NCBI GenBank assembly: GCA_041391925.1
Contig: JAWKNA010000003.1
Location: 620,001 to 684,000 of the forward strand
Source: JBPOFM01 sp041391925
GTDB taxonomy: Bacteria; Bacteroidota; Bacteroidia; Flavobacteriales; Flavobacteriaceae
Direction of reading: 5' to 3'
DNA length: 64,000 nt
A program made the position numbers and the translations under genes. Each line of letters opens with the position of its first letter. The stretch's first letter is position 1. Below are positions 1 through 9,783 of this stretch, one piece after another. The notes under the pieces are model-generated. The model was not told the DNA's origin, did not search any database, and saw only the letters and a list, made by a program, of their open reading frames with translations.

Positions 1-1376
1 GCTGCCGCTTTTGTATTTCTTTTAGAAGTGTTGGTTTCCACTATTTTTACATTAAAATCGAGACCTAATGCTTTTGCAGAGTCTTGGGCAATCTTTGCTC
101 CTCTGTAAAATTCCAAATGGTTTTTGATGAACTCATCCGACACATCCTTAAAATTGATGTCTCGACTATATTGGTCATTGAATTGTGCTTCTGAAAACGG
201 CAAAAACAAAAGCACTTGATTTTTTTTGATGGCATTGATGGATTGACTCAAATCCACATATCTCTGGTTAGATTTTTTTGTAGAAGGTTGATCAATGGAA
301 GTTGGTAATTGATTGACTGTAGTTGTTGGCATTTTAACCATCATGCCCACCTTTGCCCCATTGGTCAATTGTGGATTTAATGCGACAAAATCCGAAATGC
401 TCATTCCTGCTTTTTTGGACAATCCATACAAAGTTTCTTTTGGTTGGATTTCATAGTCCACAAATGAAGTTGTGGATTCTGTTGCAGGATTTTCGGTAAT
501 TTCATTGTTGGGATTCGTTGCTTCAACAGTTTCAACGTTTGGAATTTCTTCAGAAACGTTTTCCTGCTCTTTTGTCGCTTCTTTATCTAAAGTGTCATTT
601 TCTGCCAATTGAGAATCCTGGGGAATCCGGATGGTATGGCCAGCCATGAGCATTTTGACAATGTGCGGATTGGCTTGCTCCAGTTCTGCAATGCTGACGC
701 CATATTTTTTGGAAAGCCCATATTTTGTATCACCACGTTGTACAAGATATGTGTTTTCAGAATCACCAGTAGATGTGTTGTAGAGATTCGGGATTTTAAG
801 AACTTGACCAATTTGCAAAATACCAGTTAGAATATCAGAATTGGCATTGACAAGTTGCTCAACGGTTAATCCATTCGCTTTTGAAATTCCCCAGAGGGTT
901 TGTCCTTTCAACACCAAATGGGTTTTCTTTATCGTGTAATCGGAACTTAATGCAGATTTATTCTGCTGGCCTTGTATCTTGAGAATGTGACCCGCTTGAA
1001 GTCCTTTTATGATATGGGGATTTTGCCTTTCGAGTTCCTCAACCGAAATTCCGTATTTTCTAGCCAAACTATATTTGGTATCGCCTGACAAAACTGCGTA
1101 AGTTATGGTATTTGATGGGTTAGAGCTTGTATTTGAAGGTAAAGTAGCAGTTGGCTGGTTTTCGTTTTTTGGAATCAATAATACTTCTCCAATTTTGATA
1201 ACATTGACCGAAGAAGGATTCAAGTCAAAAATATCTTGAGGAGAAACATTGTATCTTCTTGATAATTGAAAAACAGTTTCTCCCTTTGACACAGTGTGTT
1301 TAATGGTTGTTTGTTGAGCATTTCCAAAAAAAGAGCACATGGAAAATAGCGACAAAAACAAAAAAACGTTCTTCAT
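1..1376 (-). CDS. LysM-repeat / PBP1-like periplasmic protein, 3' end cut off by window
   Basis: The reading frame starts at ATG 1374-1376 and is still open at base 1, so 458 codons are visible. Residues 1-20 are a signal peptide ending near GNAQ. Five LysM modules follow, each with the pattern V.(K/S/R)G(E/D)T..(L)S..(Y/N)G(V/I)S...L...NP, spaced by short Ser/Thr/Pro/Gln-rich linkers. After the fifth LysM the sequence resembles the start of a periplasmic-binding (amino-acid ABC receptor-like) domain (around LLFLPFSEAQF). LysM binds peptidoglycan, so a cell-wall-attached periplasmic role is likely; the exact ligand is unknown. The LysM assignment is seen directly; the PBP1-like part rests on the first 90 or so residues only. 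Confidence 0.9.
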   Translation of the reverse strand, partial: MKNVFLFLSLFSMCSFFGNAQQTTIKHTVSKGETVFQLSRRYNVSPQDIFDLNPSSVNVIKIGEVLLIPKNENQPTATLPSNTSSNPSNTITYAVLSGDTKYSLARKYGISVEELERQNPHIIKGLQAGHILKIQGQQNKSALSSDYTIKKTHLVLKGQTLWGISKANGLTVEQLVNANSDILTGILQIGQVLKIPNLYNTSTGDSENTYLVQRGDTKYGLSKKYGVSIAELEQANPHIVKMLMAGHTIRIPQDSQLAENDTLDKEATKEQENVSEEIPNVETVEATNPNNEITENPATESTTSFVDYEIQPKETLYGLSKKAGMSISDFVALNPQLTNGAKVGMMVKMPTTTVNQLPTSIDQPSTKKSNQRYVDLSQSINAIKKNQVLLFLPFSEAQFNDQYSRDINFKDVSDEFIKNHLEFYRGAKIAQDSAKALGLDFNVKIVETNTSKRNTKAA

Positions 1377-1603
1377 ATTGATTAAATACTCTTTATCAAA
1401 TAGGCTTTAGGGAATTGTAGGCAGGATAAAATTAATAAAAATACCCTCAGAAGAGCGCCATTGACAGGTTGTTATCAAGATGTTATTAACAAATTGTTGA
1501 GCATAACTCAAAATCATGATGACATGGTTTGAGTTTTTCGATGAAACAATAATAAACCGAATGCTATTAATCTAGGGAAATTTTTTTAGGGGTTTATTGT
1601 AAC

Positions 1604-1635
1604 AGAAGGGCCGTTAGTAATAATGGCTCTTTTTT
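1604..1635. terminator. Hairpin with T-run at the end of the CHAT gene
   Basis: A 10-bp stem (1607-1616 with 1621-1630, two G-T pairs) and a GTAA loop is followed on the plus strand by six T. It sits just past the TAA of the leftward CHAT gene. The T-run is on the plus side, so it is an ideal terminator for rightward transcription and only a weaker one for the gene it follows. Confidence 0.55.
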
Positions 1636-4600
1636 ATGCCCTTCGTTGTCTTCTGATCAAGAATACGGCAACAAGAATGATTGCCAAAACGCCGATGATC
1701 CAATAGGTGAGATTTGAAGAAGTTTGCAACTCAATAGGAGCAGCATCACCAATAAGCACAAGACCAGCCCAATATTGTGGATGAGCAGTGCGACCTTCAG
1801 CATTAGCAAGATAGTCGAGTTTTGCTTGCTGGAGTGCCTTATCCTTGGCCCACCCTTTTTTGATGTATTTATAAAATGATTCAATGATTTTTGCACTTGA
1901 TTGTTCATCAATTTTCCAGAGGCTCGTCAATATACTTTCACTGCCAGCATAATTGAAGGCGTTAGCCAACGATATCATCCCTTCACCGGCTTGGTACGTA
2001 GGTTTTCCGGTTTCACAAGCGGTGAGGATTGCTAAATTTGACGAGAGATTGGTATTGTAGATTTCGTAAGTGTATAGATAATTATCATCAGTGTCTGTAG
2101 AATCCATTGATTTTGCGAACACCAATCGGGACAGTTCGGGCGAAATATTATTCGATTCTGCGTGTGTACCTATATGTATGATTTTATGCTCCTTGGCACT
2201 GTTCTTAAAAATATGCTCCGTAGATTTTTCATTTAAAAAAGAAGTGCCTTTAAACAATCGGGTCGAATAGTTTGCCAAGCTCTTTGTAAATGGCTGAGGC
2301 AATAAGGTAAGATACGTTTTGTCCAGATTTAATGAATCCTGGATGGCCAATTGATAATCAGATTTCATCTTGTCATTGAACTCTGGGACAAATGCCACAA
2401 AGTTGTCCTTATATCCGATGGTTTTACTGCCTTTATCAATTAAGAATAGACTGTAGTTATATGAAATAACATATTTGGAGAGCAAACTGTTTGTTGCCAA
2501 TTCCCTATAATTTGAAGCAACTTTGTCCGTCAACATCTCAAAATTGAGGTTGAATATGTCTCTATCTGGTATAATGACAACTCTTTCGGTCTTGATGTCC
2601 TGTTCAAAGGGTTTCCAAAGAGTTATATACAAGTCATTTAAAAGTGCGAAATTATTCTCAAACAATGAACTTTCATTCTGCAACTGAGCAATTTTAGATT
2701 TTATATCTATTGGGTTGAGTTTGAAAAGTTTGGTATTATTTTTTGAAATCAGAATGGCAAATAATTCGTTTTCGGAATAAACATAACGAACAACTGTAGA
2801 GTTCTCTGGGAGTTTTTGTTCGATATCTTTTAAAGATTTTGAAATAGAGGCAAACCGAAGTTTGTAATATTTTGGATACTCTTTTTTGAGTGTTTCCAAG
2901 TAGTCATTCCATTGTGAATTGGCTTTGATGAACGCTTCAATGTTGTTGGTTTCGTTTAAGGCCGCTTTTATCTCTTTTTTTATGGTTTTTTCTTGCTCCA
3001 AAATTTTGTTGGGAACATTGGCATACGTCATTGATGTTCGAGAGTTTAATCGAGATCGAATGCGATTGTACAAAATGGATTCGTGCAAACTTAGAACTTC
3101 ATTGAGGTAGCTGTCATCTTTTGTGGCTCGATAAAGATCTAATGCCAACTGTTTTGCAAACTCAAATAGCTTGGAATTGTTTTCTATCAAAATAGAAACA
3201 TTGTTTTCATCACCAATTAGAGACTTTTGCTGCTCTATAATCGAAATGGCTTCTTTAACTTCCTTCAATTCATTTTTCAAAAAGGCAATGTCTTCACTAT
3301 CCACATTTAGTTTATAAGCCGATTGTGTTTTTAAAAGAATAGTCTGAGGTTTATAAAAGATGATTTTTGTAGAATCCAATGGGTTGGTTTGCGTTGGCAG
3401 GGTTTTCTTTAGTAATGCTTCGGTTGAATTGCCTTTTTCCAAAGCAGCGGCATAATCTCCCAATTGATAATAAATTTCACCAAGATTCAATGCTTGCTGA
3501 ATTTCAAAAGAGGTTGTGGAACCTTGATTTTCTTTGATATAGGTATAGGCTTTTTCTGCCATTTCCACTGCTTTTTTACGCTCATTGTTTTTTGCGTAAA
3601 AATGACTTGCTTTGATTATAAAATCCAAATACAGTTCATCATAGGCACCCTCGAGAGAAGCTTCATATAGTCGTTCAGCAACCTCAAATTCTTCTTTAGC
3701 AACCTCTTTTTTACCTATTTCTTCATTCAGACTTGCTTTATAATAATGGGCGTCAGCCTCCCAAAAATCATTGCCACCATCGGTATTTTTTATTTGAGCA
3801 ATACCGTCATTCAAGTATTTTTCGGCACGGCTAAAGTCTTTCAGAGCCAGATAAATCTGTCCCAACAGAATTTTGGCCTTGAAAAGTTCAGGGTTTTCAG
3901 GGTCAAAATGTTTTTGTTTTTCTTTATATGCATATTCTATTAGCTCTTTTGCTTTTTCAAAATCGCCAATGTCTTTATAAATACCAGCATAATTCTCAAT
4001 GGACATGTACAAAAATTCCTTTGCATTTTCTTTTTTGACATCGCCCACATCTGATTTTAAAAACTGATTGAGATAAGTAATCGTCTGGCGCATGGCTTCA
4101 AGAGCCTTGTCTAGATTTCCTTGTGAGGAATAGATGCCTGCAATATTGTTATTGAGGATTGCTGGCCTGTAATAAGAATTCATGGGTTTGCGTTCTAGCT
4201 CTTTTAAAAGCTTTTCTGCTTTTTCATAAAAAAATAAAGCACTGTCTATTTTTGAAACGAACCACATAGATCCTCCAAGAGAGTTGTAAACAACATAAAG
4301 GTTTTCTTTGTTCGTTTTTGGATAGGACTCATAGTAGTTAAGCGCCTTTCTGTGATGGTCCAATCCCGTGGCTATATCGCCTTTTCGATTGGACAGGGTT
4401 CCAAGATTATTCTCAATCAGGCCATAATCCTGTGGAGTGGCTTCTTTCCATTTGGAGGTTAATTTAAGTGCTTCAAGATTTGCGTCGTATGCTTTTTGGG
4501 AATCACCAAGGAGCTCGTAGTAGGAAGACAACTCCAATTGAACTTGACGTAGCACTTTTATGGAATCGGTTGACGAAGAAATGGTTTTTATGAACTGTTT

Positions 4601-4864
4601 TACGGCATTGGTTGCGGAGGAAAGATTCTGTAACTGAAGCTGAATTTTTCCGGTATAATAAATATAATCCGTTAAAAGGTAATAGGATTTTTTCGCTTTT
4701 AAGGTTTCTACATCTTTTTTTAAAACAGACTGGGCTTCTGTATAATTTTTATCACTTAAAAGTTGGTCTAAATGCTTTAAATTATCAGAATGTGATTTCT
4801 GCGCGTAGGTAAAATAGCATAAACCACAAAAAAACAACAGTCCAATTTGTTTAAACTTTAACAT
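1634..4864 (-). CDS. TPR-repeat CHAT-domain caspase-like protein, membrane anchored
   Basis: 1076 residues: signal peptide (1-21, cleaved near YAQ), a long TPR array (about 30-560), a helical linker, and a C-terminal CHAT domain (about 760-1040). The caspase-like dyad is intact: His901 in IHIGTH and Cys950 in TACETG. A single membrane helix (about 1053-1070) and a basic tail close the protein, so the TPR/CHAT part faces the periplasm. CHAT proteases cut partner proteins; the substrate here is unknown. It is the last gene of an operon with a TPR membrane protein (3 nt upstream) and an ECF sigma factor, so it may sense or execute a stress signal under that sigma factor. Confidence 0.93.
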   Translation of the reverse strand: MLKFKQIGLLFFCGLCYFTYAQKSHSDNLKHLDQLLSDKNYTEAQSVLKKDVETLKAKKSYYLLTDYIYYTGKIQLQLQNLSSATNAVKQFIKTISSSTDSIKVLRQVQLELSSYYELLGDSQKAYDANLEALKLTSKWKEATPQDYGLIENNLGTLSNRKGDIATGLDHHRKALNYYESYPKTNKENLYVVYNSLGGSMWFVSKIDSALFFYEKAEKLLKELERKPMNSYYRPAILNNNIAGIYSSQGNLDKALEAMRQTITYLNQFLKSDVGDVKKENAKEFLYMSIENYAGIYKDIGDFEKAKELIEYAYKEKQKHFDPENPELFKAKILLGQIYLALKDFSRAEKYLNDGIAQIKNTDGGNDFWEADAHYYKASLNEEIGKKEVAKEEFEVAERLYEASLEGAYDELYLDFIIKASHFYAKNNERKKAVEMAEKAYTYIKENQGSTTSFEIQQALNLGEIYYQLGDYAAALEKGNSTEALLKKTLPTQTNPLDSTKIIFYKPQTILLKTQSAYKLNVDSEDIAFLKNELKEVKEAISIIEQQKSLIGDENNVSILIENNSKLFEFAKQLALDLYRATKDDSYLNEVLSLHESILYNRIRSRLNSRTSMTYANVPNKILEQEKTIKKEIKAALNETNNIEAFIKANSQWNDYLETLKKEYPKYYKLRFASISKSLKDIEQKLPENSTVVRYVYSENELFAILISKNNTKLFKLNPIDIKSKIAQLQNESSLFENNFALLNDLYITLWKPFEQDIKTERVVIIPDRDIFNLNFEMLTDKVASNYRELATNSLLSKYVISYNYSLFLIDKGSKTIGYKDNFVAFVPEFNDKMKSDYQLAIQDSLNLDKTYLTLLPQPFTKSLANYSTRLFKGTSFLNEKSTEHIFKNSAKEHKIIHIGTHAESNNISPELSRLVFAKSMDSTDTDDNYLYTYEIYNTNLSSNLAILTACETGKPTYQAGEGMISLANAFNYAGSESILTSLWKIDEQSSAKIIESFYKYIKKGWAKDKALQQAKLDYLANAEGRTAHPQYWAGLVLIGDAAPIELQTSSNLTYWIIGVLAIILVAVFLIRRQRRA

Positions 4865-4867
4865 GGT

Positions 4868-5602
4868 TTAGTTTAATTTTTTGAGCAGTTTTTTGCTATT
4901 TTCTGTGTGGCTCAACTTTAAATACTTTTTGGCATTCTCAATATCATTATTTTTTAAATAGGTCAATCCCAAATAGTAATTGGCATCCTTGTTAAACACA
5001 CTTTCTTGACGTGATGCGGTATGTTCCAAATAGGGTAAAGCGATATTCGCTTTATCATCAGCCAAATAGGCCACACCTAAAAAATAGTTGATGGTATCAT
5101 TCTGTGGAGATTCTTCGTGCAGTTTTTCCCATTTGGAGATGGCTTTTTGATAATTTCCCTGTTTGTAATCGACCATAGCATCAAAAAAAGCAAAATTCTC
5201 CGAACTGCTCATGGTTGTTGGGAGTCCTGGATCTGGCTTAAAGTAATTATTATACAACTGTTCATTACCTGAATGATTTAAAAACCAAAAACTTCCCAAG
5301 GCCACAATGACAATGGCTGCAGCTGCAATTTTTCTGAAGTTTAAAAACCTGACTTTTGAAGAAGGTTCATCAATCCGCATTTGAATAGGCAAATCGTCAT
5401 GGAATTCATTCATTTTTTCTTTAAGGGATTGTGTCTCAATTCCAATCAATAAAGTTTTAATGTCTTCCACTTGTGTGTTAAAAGCTAGGTCTTGCTGAAG
5501 TCTTGCTTCAAAAGCCGCTCGTTCCTCGGTTGCCATTGTGCCATTATAATAACGTTCAACGGTTTCCAATAAATCTTGTGATATGTTGCTATTATCTTTC
5601 AA
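4868..5602 (-). CDS. Single-pass membrane TPR protein, putative anti-sigma partner
   Basis: 244 residues. The N-terminal 60 residues (ERYYNGTMATEERAAFEARL) match the cytoplasmic segment typical of Bacteroidota anti-sigma-like proteins. A membrane helix follows (about 92-108, IAAAAIVIVALGSFWFL), then three TPR-like repeats (about 140-235). The frame opens with TTG five bases after the sigma-factor stop; the next ATG would remove the conserved N-terminal motif, so TTG is preferred. Position between sigma factor and CHAT protein suggests it holds the sigma factor at the membrane and links it to the periplasmic TPR/CHAT protein. That role is inferred. Confidence 0.82.
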   Translation of the reverse strand: MKDNSNISQDLLETVERYYNGTMATEERAAFEARLQQDLAFNTQVEDIKTLLIGIETQSLKEKMNEFHDDLPIQMRIDEPSSKVRFLNFRKIAAAAIVIVALGSFWFLNHSGNEQLYNNYFKPDPGLPTTMSSSENFAFFDAMVDYKQGNYQKAISKWEKLHEESPQNDTINYFLGVAYLADDKANIALPYLEHTASRQESVFNKDANYYLGLTYLKNNDIENAKKYLKLSHTENSKKLLKKLN

Positions 5603-5607
5603 TTTTT

Positions 5608-6189
5608 TTAATATTTAGAGGACAAAACCATTTCGCGAAGTCTTTCCATACATCTGTACTTTTTGTTTCGCGCAGTATTTTCTTCGATATTCAATTCTTC
5701 TGCAATCTCACGCAATGATTTTTTTTCAAAATAAAACGTGGTCAACAGTTCTTTGCATGGACTGCCCAATGTTCTGAAGGCTTCCATGGCATGGTTTAAT
5801 TTTTGTTTAAAAATCTCTTGTTCTTCTTCATTTACACCATCATCGATTTTATCTGCAAATGTCATCTCATCATGGATTAAATTTGTTTTTTTAAAACGTT
5901 TAGATCTCACAACGTCCAGCCATTTATTTTTGGCTATCTGATATAAATAGCCCTGCAAAGCCGTTTCGTTTTGAGGAACAAACGAATTATTTTTGATGTT
6001 GTTCCATACACTTATGAAAGCTTCTTGGTATATGTCTTTTGCATGTTCCCTGGTTCCATTGTTCTTTAAAACCAAGGATTCCACTTTGTAATAGTTAGAC
6101 GTGTATAGGGATTTTAATGCCATAGAGTCGTTAGACTTTATGGCATTGACGAGCTCTATTTGTGAATCAATCGTGTAGGTTTGTCCCAT
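5608..6189 (-). CDS. ECF-family RNA polymerase sigma factor
   Basis: 193 residues from ATG 6189; a longer frame exists only from a GTG at 6207. Region 2 (about 20-90, HAKDIYQEAFISVWNN) and region 4 (about 130-185, KSLREIAEELNIEENTARNKKYR) are clear, while sigma regions 1 and 3 are missing, as in ECF factors. It directs RNA polymerase to a small regulon. It heads an operon with the putative anti-sigma TPR protein (5 nt gap) and the CHAT protein. No autoregulatory promoter could be proven upstream. Confidence 0.93.
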   Translation of the reverse strand: MGQTYTIDSQIELVNAIKSNDSMALKSLYTSNYYKVESLVLKNNGTREHAKDIYQEAFISVWNNIKNNSFVPQNETALQGYLYQIAKNKWLDVVRSKRFKKTNLIHDEMTFADKIDDGVNEEEQEIFKQKLNHAMEAFRTLGSPCKELLTTFYFEKKSLREIAEELNIEENTARNKKYRCMERLREMVLSSKY

Positions 6190-6275
6190 GAATTTTAACA
6201 AAAACACGAGGAATATACGATTAATTCATGTCACGATAAATACGTATTCTATCAAATGACTATTTTTACGACTAA

Positions 6276-6893
6276 CTACTTCTGTACTACGTTTTTTACA
6301 AACCAAGCAGCACCAACCAATAATAGAAGCACACCTGCCCAGCGCATAATGTTAAAGTTGGCGCTTGAATTTTCCATTTTAAATTTAAATACAGACTTTC
6401 CGTAAGCATCCTTGTCTATTTTGATGTTTTCGGCTTCTTCGGGAAATTCTATCGTATAGGTTTGTTGCACATTGCCTCCCAATTCGGGTGGACTGCTCAC
6501 AAGCATGAATTTATGGTCGGTTAATTCTGTGACATTGGCATTCTTTTGGTCGGTATCTATGGTCCAATTACCACGTTTGTCAACTTCGCAGGCTCCATAA
6601 GCATTAAGTGTCAGCACAAAGCTACGTTCCATATCTTTTTTTTCTAGTTTAAAATCGTCTAGGAAATATGCAGGCATGGAACGCTCTATTTCGCGTTTCA
6701 TTGCTGCGGGATTGTTGCCCATGGTTTGCAACCAGGTTTGCCATTGTTGGGCATTCATGGTCATCGATACCGTAATTTGTGAATTGCCAATGGCATCGAT
6801 TTTCATATCTATTTTTTGCTGTGTTTGGCTGTAAACATTCACGAATGCTATGAGTGCCAAAACGAATGTGAATACAAGTTTTTGAGTTTTCAT
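6276..6893 (-). CDS. Exported protein with C-terminal membrane helix, unknown function
   Basis: I do not recognise the family. From ATG 6893 it has 205 residues: signal peptide MKTQKLVFTFVLALIAFVNVYSQ, a polar beta-rich region, and a C-terminal hydrophobic helix (about 187-200) followed by KNVVQK. A longer frame starts at 6989 inside the upstream gene but puts 32 extra residues before the signal peptide; the ATG lies one base after that gene's stop, which settles the start. One-base spacing implies translational coupling with the transglutaminase-like gene, so a shared envelope function is likely. Confidence 0.8.
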   Translation of the reverse strand: MKTQKLVFTFVLALIAFVNVYSQTQQKIDMKIDAIGNSQITVSMTMNAQQWQTWLQTMGNNPAAMKREIERSMPAYFLDDFKLEKKDMERSFVLTLNAYGACEVDKRGNWTIDTDQKNANVTELTDHKFMLVSSPPELGGNVQQTYTIEFPEEAENIKIDKDAYGKSVFKFKMENSSANFNIMRWAGVLLLLVGAAWFVKNVVQK

Positions 6894-6894
6894 A

Positions 6895-8517
6895 TTATCG
6901 GATACTATTAAAAATTCTGTTGATTTCATTTGTTTTTTGATTATAAGCATAATCTGGCGCTCCAACTGCCACAATCCTAACTCGGCCATTAAGATTCAGC
7001 GCTTTGGCAACCCAATTAAAAGTGCCATTATTGGAATAGGTTTGGCCCGCAATGGCATTACCATTGATTTGATATTGGGTGCTCATACCATAATTGCTGA
7101 AGTATTGTTCAATGGTACTCATGGCTTGCTGCGCACTGCTTACGGGAATATCATAAACTGAAACGGTCGTAACCTGATCGGGTGCCAACACTTGGGCTGT
7201 CAAAATAGGCATCTCTGGCACTGGTTTCATGTAGGTTTGCCAACCACTGGGAATTGTAAATGAAAGAGCACTTGTTTTTACATTATTGTCTGGAATCACT
7301 ATTGGATTATTGCCAGAATTGGTTTGCGGATTGTTATTTTCTTGAATGGGAGTTCCACCAGCCCAGGACGCGACCACTTGATCTACTTTGCCTCGCAAAA
7401 ATTGATCATCTTTTAAGTCCATGGCGGTGGCACCTTGTTGATTGACGCCATGAATATCAACCAAAGTATATCTAGGGTCACCACTTTGAGCGTATTTAAA
7501 AAAATCATTCAGTTCTTCAGTTCCTCTTTTGAATGCCTCTTCAGCACTCATGATGCCGCCAAGGCCTTCACCATTGATGCCTGTGGCTTCAATGGCATAA
7601 TATTGACCATTCATTCTAAATCCTGGATAAGCATGTCCTGGGATGAGATAGATAATGGGATCTAAGCCCGCAGCAGACAACACACTTGCATACAGGCAAC
7701 TCAATTCAATACACAATCCCGTATTTCCTGTAATGACCTCACGCGGTAAGCGAACTTGCTGTACAATAGACTGTACATCTTCAGTAGATTGTGGGATCCC
7801 TTTGGTGCCACTATATACCATGTGAGACATACGCGTGCCTTCATAAATGCTGGCCAAAAGGCGTACTCCATCTTCTGGTTTATTACTTACCGAAGCGGCT
7901 TCACCTCTCATTAGCTTTTCCTGAAGATTTTGAGTATAGTATTTTACGATAGGATCATTAGGTGTCACAAAACATGCTACCAAAGCATCATTGTCAAACA
8001 TATCTGACCAGGTACTGATTTCTTCTTTTTTAATGCCTGTATAGACATATTCATTTCTATTGGTCATCTTAAATGAGAATTCTTCCTCAACGATATCATC
8101 TTCCGATGCGCCATCCCAAGAAATTTCTATTTGAGCTTTTTCAACAGACTCAGTCGTTTTTTCGGTAATCTTGTCCTCAAATTTTGGATAGCAAGGCACC
8201 ACCAATGTTTGCCCTGGAAACATTTCCCCCGAAACTGTCAGTTCCGTCCAATCGATATAACCAGGGATTTGGTATCTCACGGTTACGTCTTCCAAAGTCT
8301 GGTCGGTGTTGTTCGTTATTTTTGCTTTGAAAAGGTAATATTTTCCATTTAATGCATCGGGATTGGCATACACCCTGTGTGCTGCTGGCATAATAAAATC
8401 TGCTTTAACAATGTCTACATCCAAATCGCCGGATGCAGAACCTTTGAAAAGAAAACTTGCAACCAATAGGAGTAATCCCACTGAAGCAATAATGATTGGA
8501 ATTAATTTTGATTTCAT
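6895..8517 (-). CDS. Transglutaminase-like cysteine peptidase fold protein, membrane anchored
   Basis: 540 residues. An uncleaved N-terminal membrane anchor (5-24) is followed by a beta-sandwich-like region (about 35-150), then a transglutaminase core with Cys269 (TGLCIELS), His295 (PGHAYPGF) and Glu310 (AIEATG) in the order of the catalytic triad. The C-terminal 120 residues after a Pro/Asn-rich linker are a separate beta-rich domain (IPSGWQTYMKPVPEMPI). Such domains act as peptidases or peptide cross-linkers in the envelope; the substrate is unknown. It is translationally coupled to the exported protein downstream. Confidence 0.85.
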   Translation of the reverse strand: MKSKLIPIIIASVGLLLLVASFLFKGSASGDLDVDIVKADFIMPAAHRVYANPDALNGKYYLFKAKITNNTDQTLEDVTVRYQIPGYIDWTELTVSGEMFPGQTLVVPCYPKFEDKITEKTTESVEKAQIEISWDGASEDDIVEEEFSFKMTNRNEYVYTGIKKEEISTWSDMFDNDALVACFVTPNDPIVKYYTQNLQEKLMRGEAASVSNKPEDGVRLLASIYEGTRMSHMVYSGTKGIPQSTEDVQSIVQQVRLPREVITGNTGLCIELSCLYASVLSAAGLDPIIYLIPGHAYPGFRMNGQYYAIEATGINGEGLGGIMSAEEAFKRGTEELNDFFKYAQSGDPRYTLVDIHGVNQQGATAMDLKDDQFLRGKVDQVVASWAGGTPIQENNNPQTNSGNNPIVIPDNNVKTSALSFTIPSGWQTYMKPVPEMPILTAQVLAPDQVTTVSVYDIPVSSAQQAMSTIEQYFSNYGMSTQYQINGNAIAGQTYSNNGTFNWVAKALNLNGRVRIVAVGAPDYAYNQKTNEINRIFNSIR

Positions 8518-8596
8518 TGTGATGATGGTTTAAAAGATTGATACCTGGTTTTATGGTACATCTCTTAAGTTTTAAAATGTCATCACATTATGGGTT

Positions 8597-9559
8597 TTAT
8601 TTTTTTGCAGTCGAGTATTTTTTCTCCAATTGAAGCAACATTTCCTTGCTCATTTTTGATAAATCATAATGATGTTTCCAATTCCAATCTTTTCTGGCAT
8701 AAGAATCATCAATTGATTTGGGCCAACTATCAGCAATTTGTTGTCTAAAATCAGGATTGTAGGTAATGGTGAAATCCTTAATGTGCTTTTGGATTTCATT
8801 TGCAATTTCTTTTGGAGTAAAACTCATCGCAGCAAGATTGTACGAAGAGCGAATGGACAGTTCATTTGTAGGAGCGTCCATCAATTTGATGGTTGCATCA
8901 ATGGCGTCGTCCATGAACATCATAGGCAGCTCTGTATCTTCCGATAAAAAACTTTCATAGGTACCTTCAGTAATTGCTTTATGGTAGATTTCAACGGCAT
9001 AATCGGTGGTGCCTCCTCCTGGCATGGTTTTCCAACTGATGATGCCGGGATAACGAATGCTTCTGACATCCACACCGTATTTTTCATAATAGTATTCACA
9101 CCAGCGTTCACCGACTTGTTTGGTAATTCCATAAACAGTTGTAGGCTCCATGATGGTGTGTTGAGGAGTTTGTTCTTTTGGAGTGGTTGGTCCAAAGACA
9201 GCTATACTTGAAGGCCAAAATACTTTCTTTACAAACTTTGCCTTAGCGAGATTCAATACGTGAAATAGCGAATCCATATTCAAATCCCAGGCTTTCATGG
9301 GGTATTTCTCGCCAGTGGCACTCAACATGGCAGCCATTAAATAGATGGTGTCAATCTTATGCTTTTCAACACAAATATGGATGGAGGCATAATCCTGTGC
9401 ATCGACAATCTCAAAAATTCCCGAATTGACCACCTCAAGGTTGTTATAACTGATATCACTAGCAATCACATTGTCTTTGCCATGGATTTCACGCAGTTTA
9501 TACGTCAGTTCTGAACCAATTTGACCACACGCACCAATGATAAGAATCTTTTGAGCCAT
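8597..9559 (-). CDS. L-threonine 3-dehydrogenase, short-chain (SDR/epimerase) type
   Basis: 320 residues, an extended SDR. It has the NAD motif IIGACGQIGSEL at residues 6-17 and Asp35 after the second strand (NAD preference). The active site is Ser118 in the FWPSSIAVFGP region and Tyr145-x3-Lys149 in YGITK. The overall sequence matches the bacterial SDR-type threonine dehydrogenases that oxidise threonine to 2-amino-3-ketobutyrate. The enzyme is cytosolic. It stands alone; no glycine C-acetyltransferase gene is beside it in this window. Confidence 0.92.
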   Translation of the reverse strand: MAQKILIIGACGQIGSELTYKLREIHGKDNVIASDISYNNLEVVNSGIFEIVDAQDYASIHICVEKHKIDTIYLMAAMLSATGEKYPMKAWDLNMDSLFHVLNLAKAKFVKKVFWPSSIAVFGPTTPKEQTPQHTIMEPTTVYGITKQVGERWCEYYYEKYGVDVRSIRYPGIISWKTMPGGGTTDYAVEIYHKAITEGTYESFLSEDTELPMMFMDDAIDATIKLMDAPTNELSIRSSYNLAAMSFTPKEIANEIQKHIKDFTITYNPDFRQQIADSWPKSIDDSYARKDWNWKHHYDLSKMSKEMLLQLEKKYSTAKK

Positions 9560-9616
9560 ACTTCTTTCAATTTACGGTAAAAATACGAAGTTTTTTCTTG
9601 AAGGTTCAACAATTTT

Positions 9617-9682
9617 AAGGTTTGAATACTGTAAGTGGTTACAACTCGAAAGGTTTGAATCCTGTCGAGGTCACCATTAAAA
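9617..9682. repeat. Two tandem 33-bp repeats resembling tRNA 3' ends
   Basis: AAGGTTTGAAT begins at 9617 and again at 9650. The unit continues as a T-arm-like and acceptor-like stretch, and the second copy ends in GTCACCA, as a tRNA 3' end with CCA would. The T-stem has a mismatch and no 5' tRNA half lies upstream, so these are remnants. Their place 210 bp from an integrase suggests attachment-site debris. An 11-base match (TTTGAATCCTG) recurs at 36739. Confidence 0.45.
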
Positions 9683-9783
9683 ATCTAAAGAGTTGAAAAA
9701 CCTTGTAAAATCTATGATTTGCAAGGTTTTGTCATTTTTGGTAGTACATACTATTTGATATAATATGATATAAAATGGTAGCT

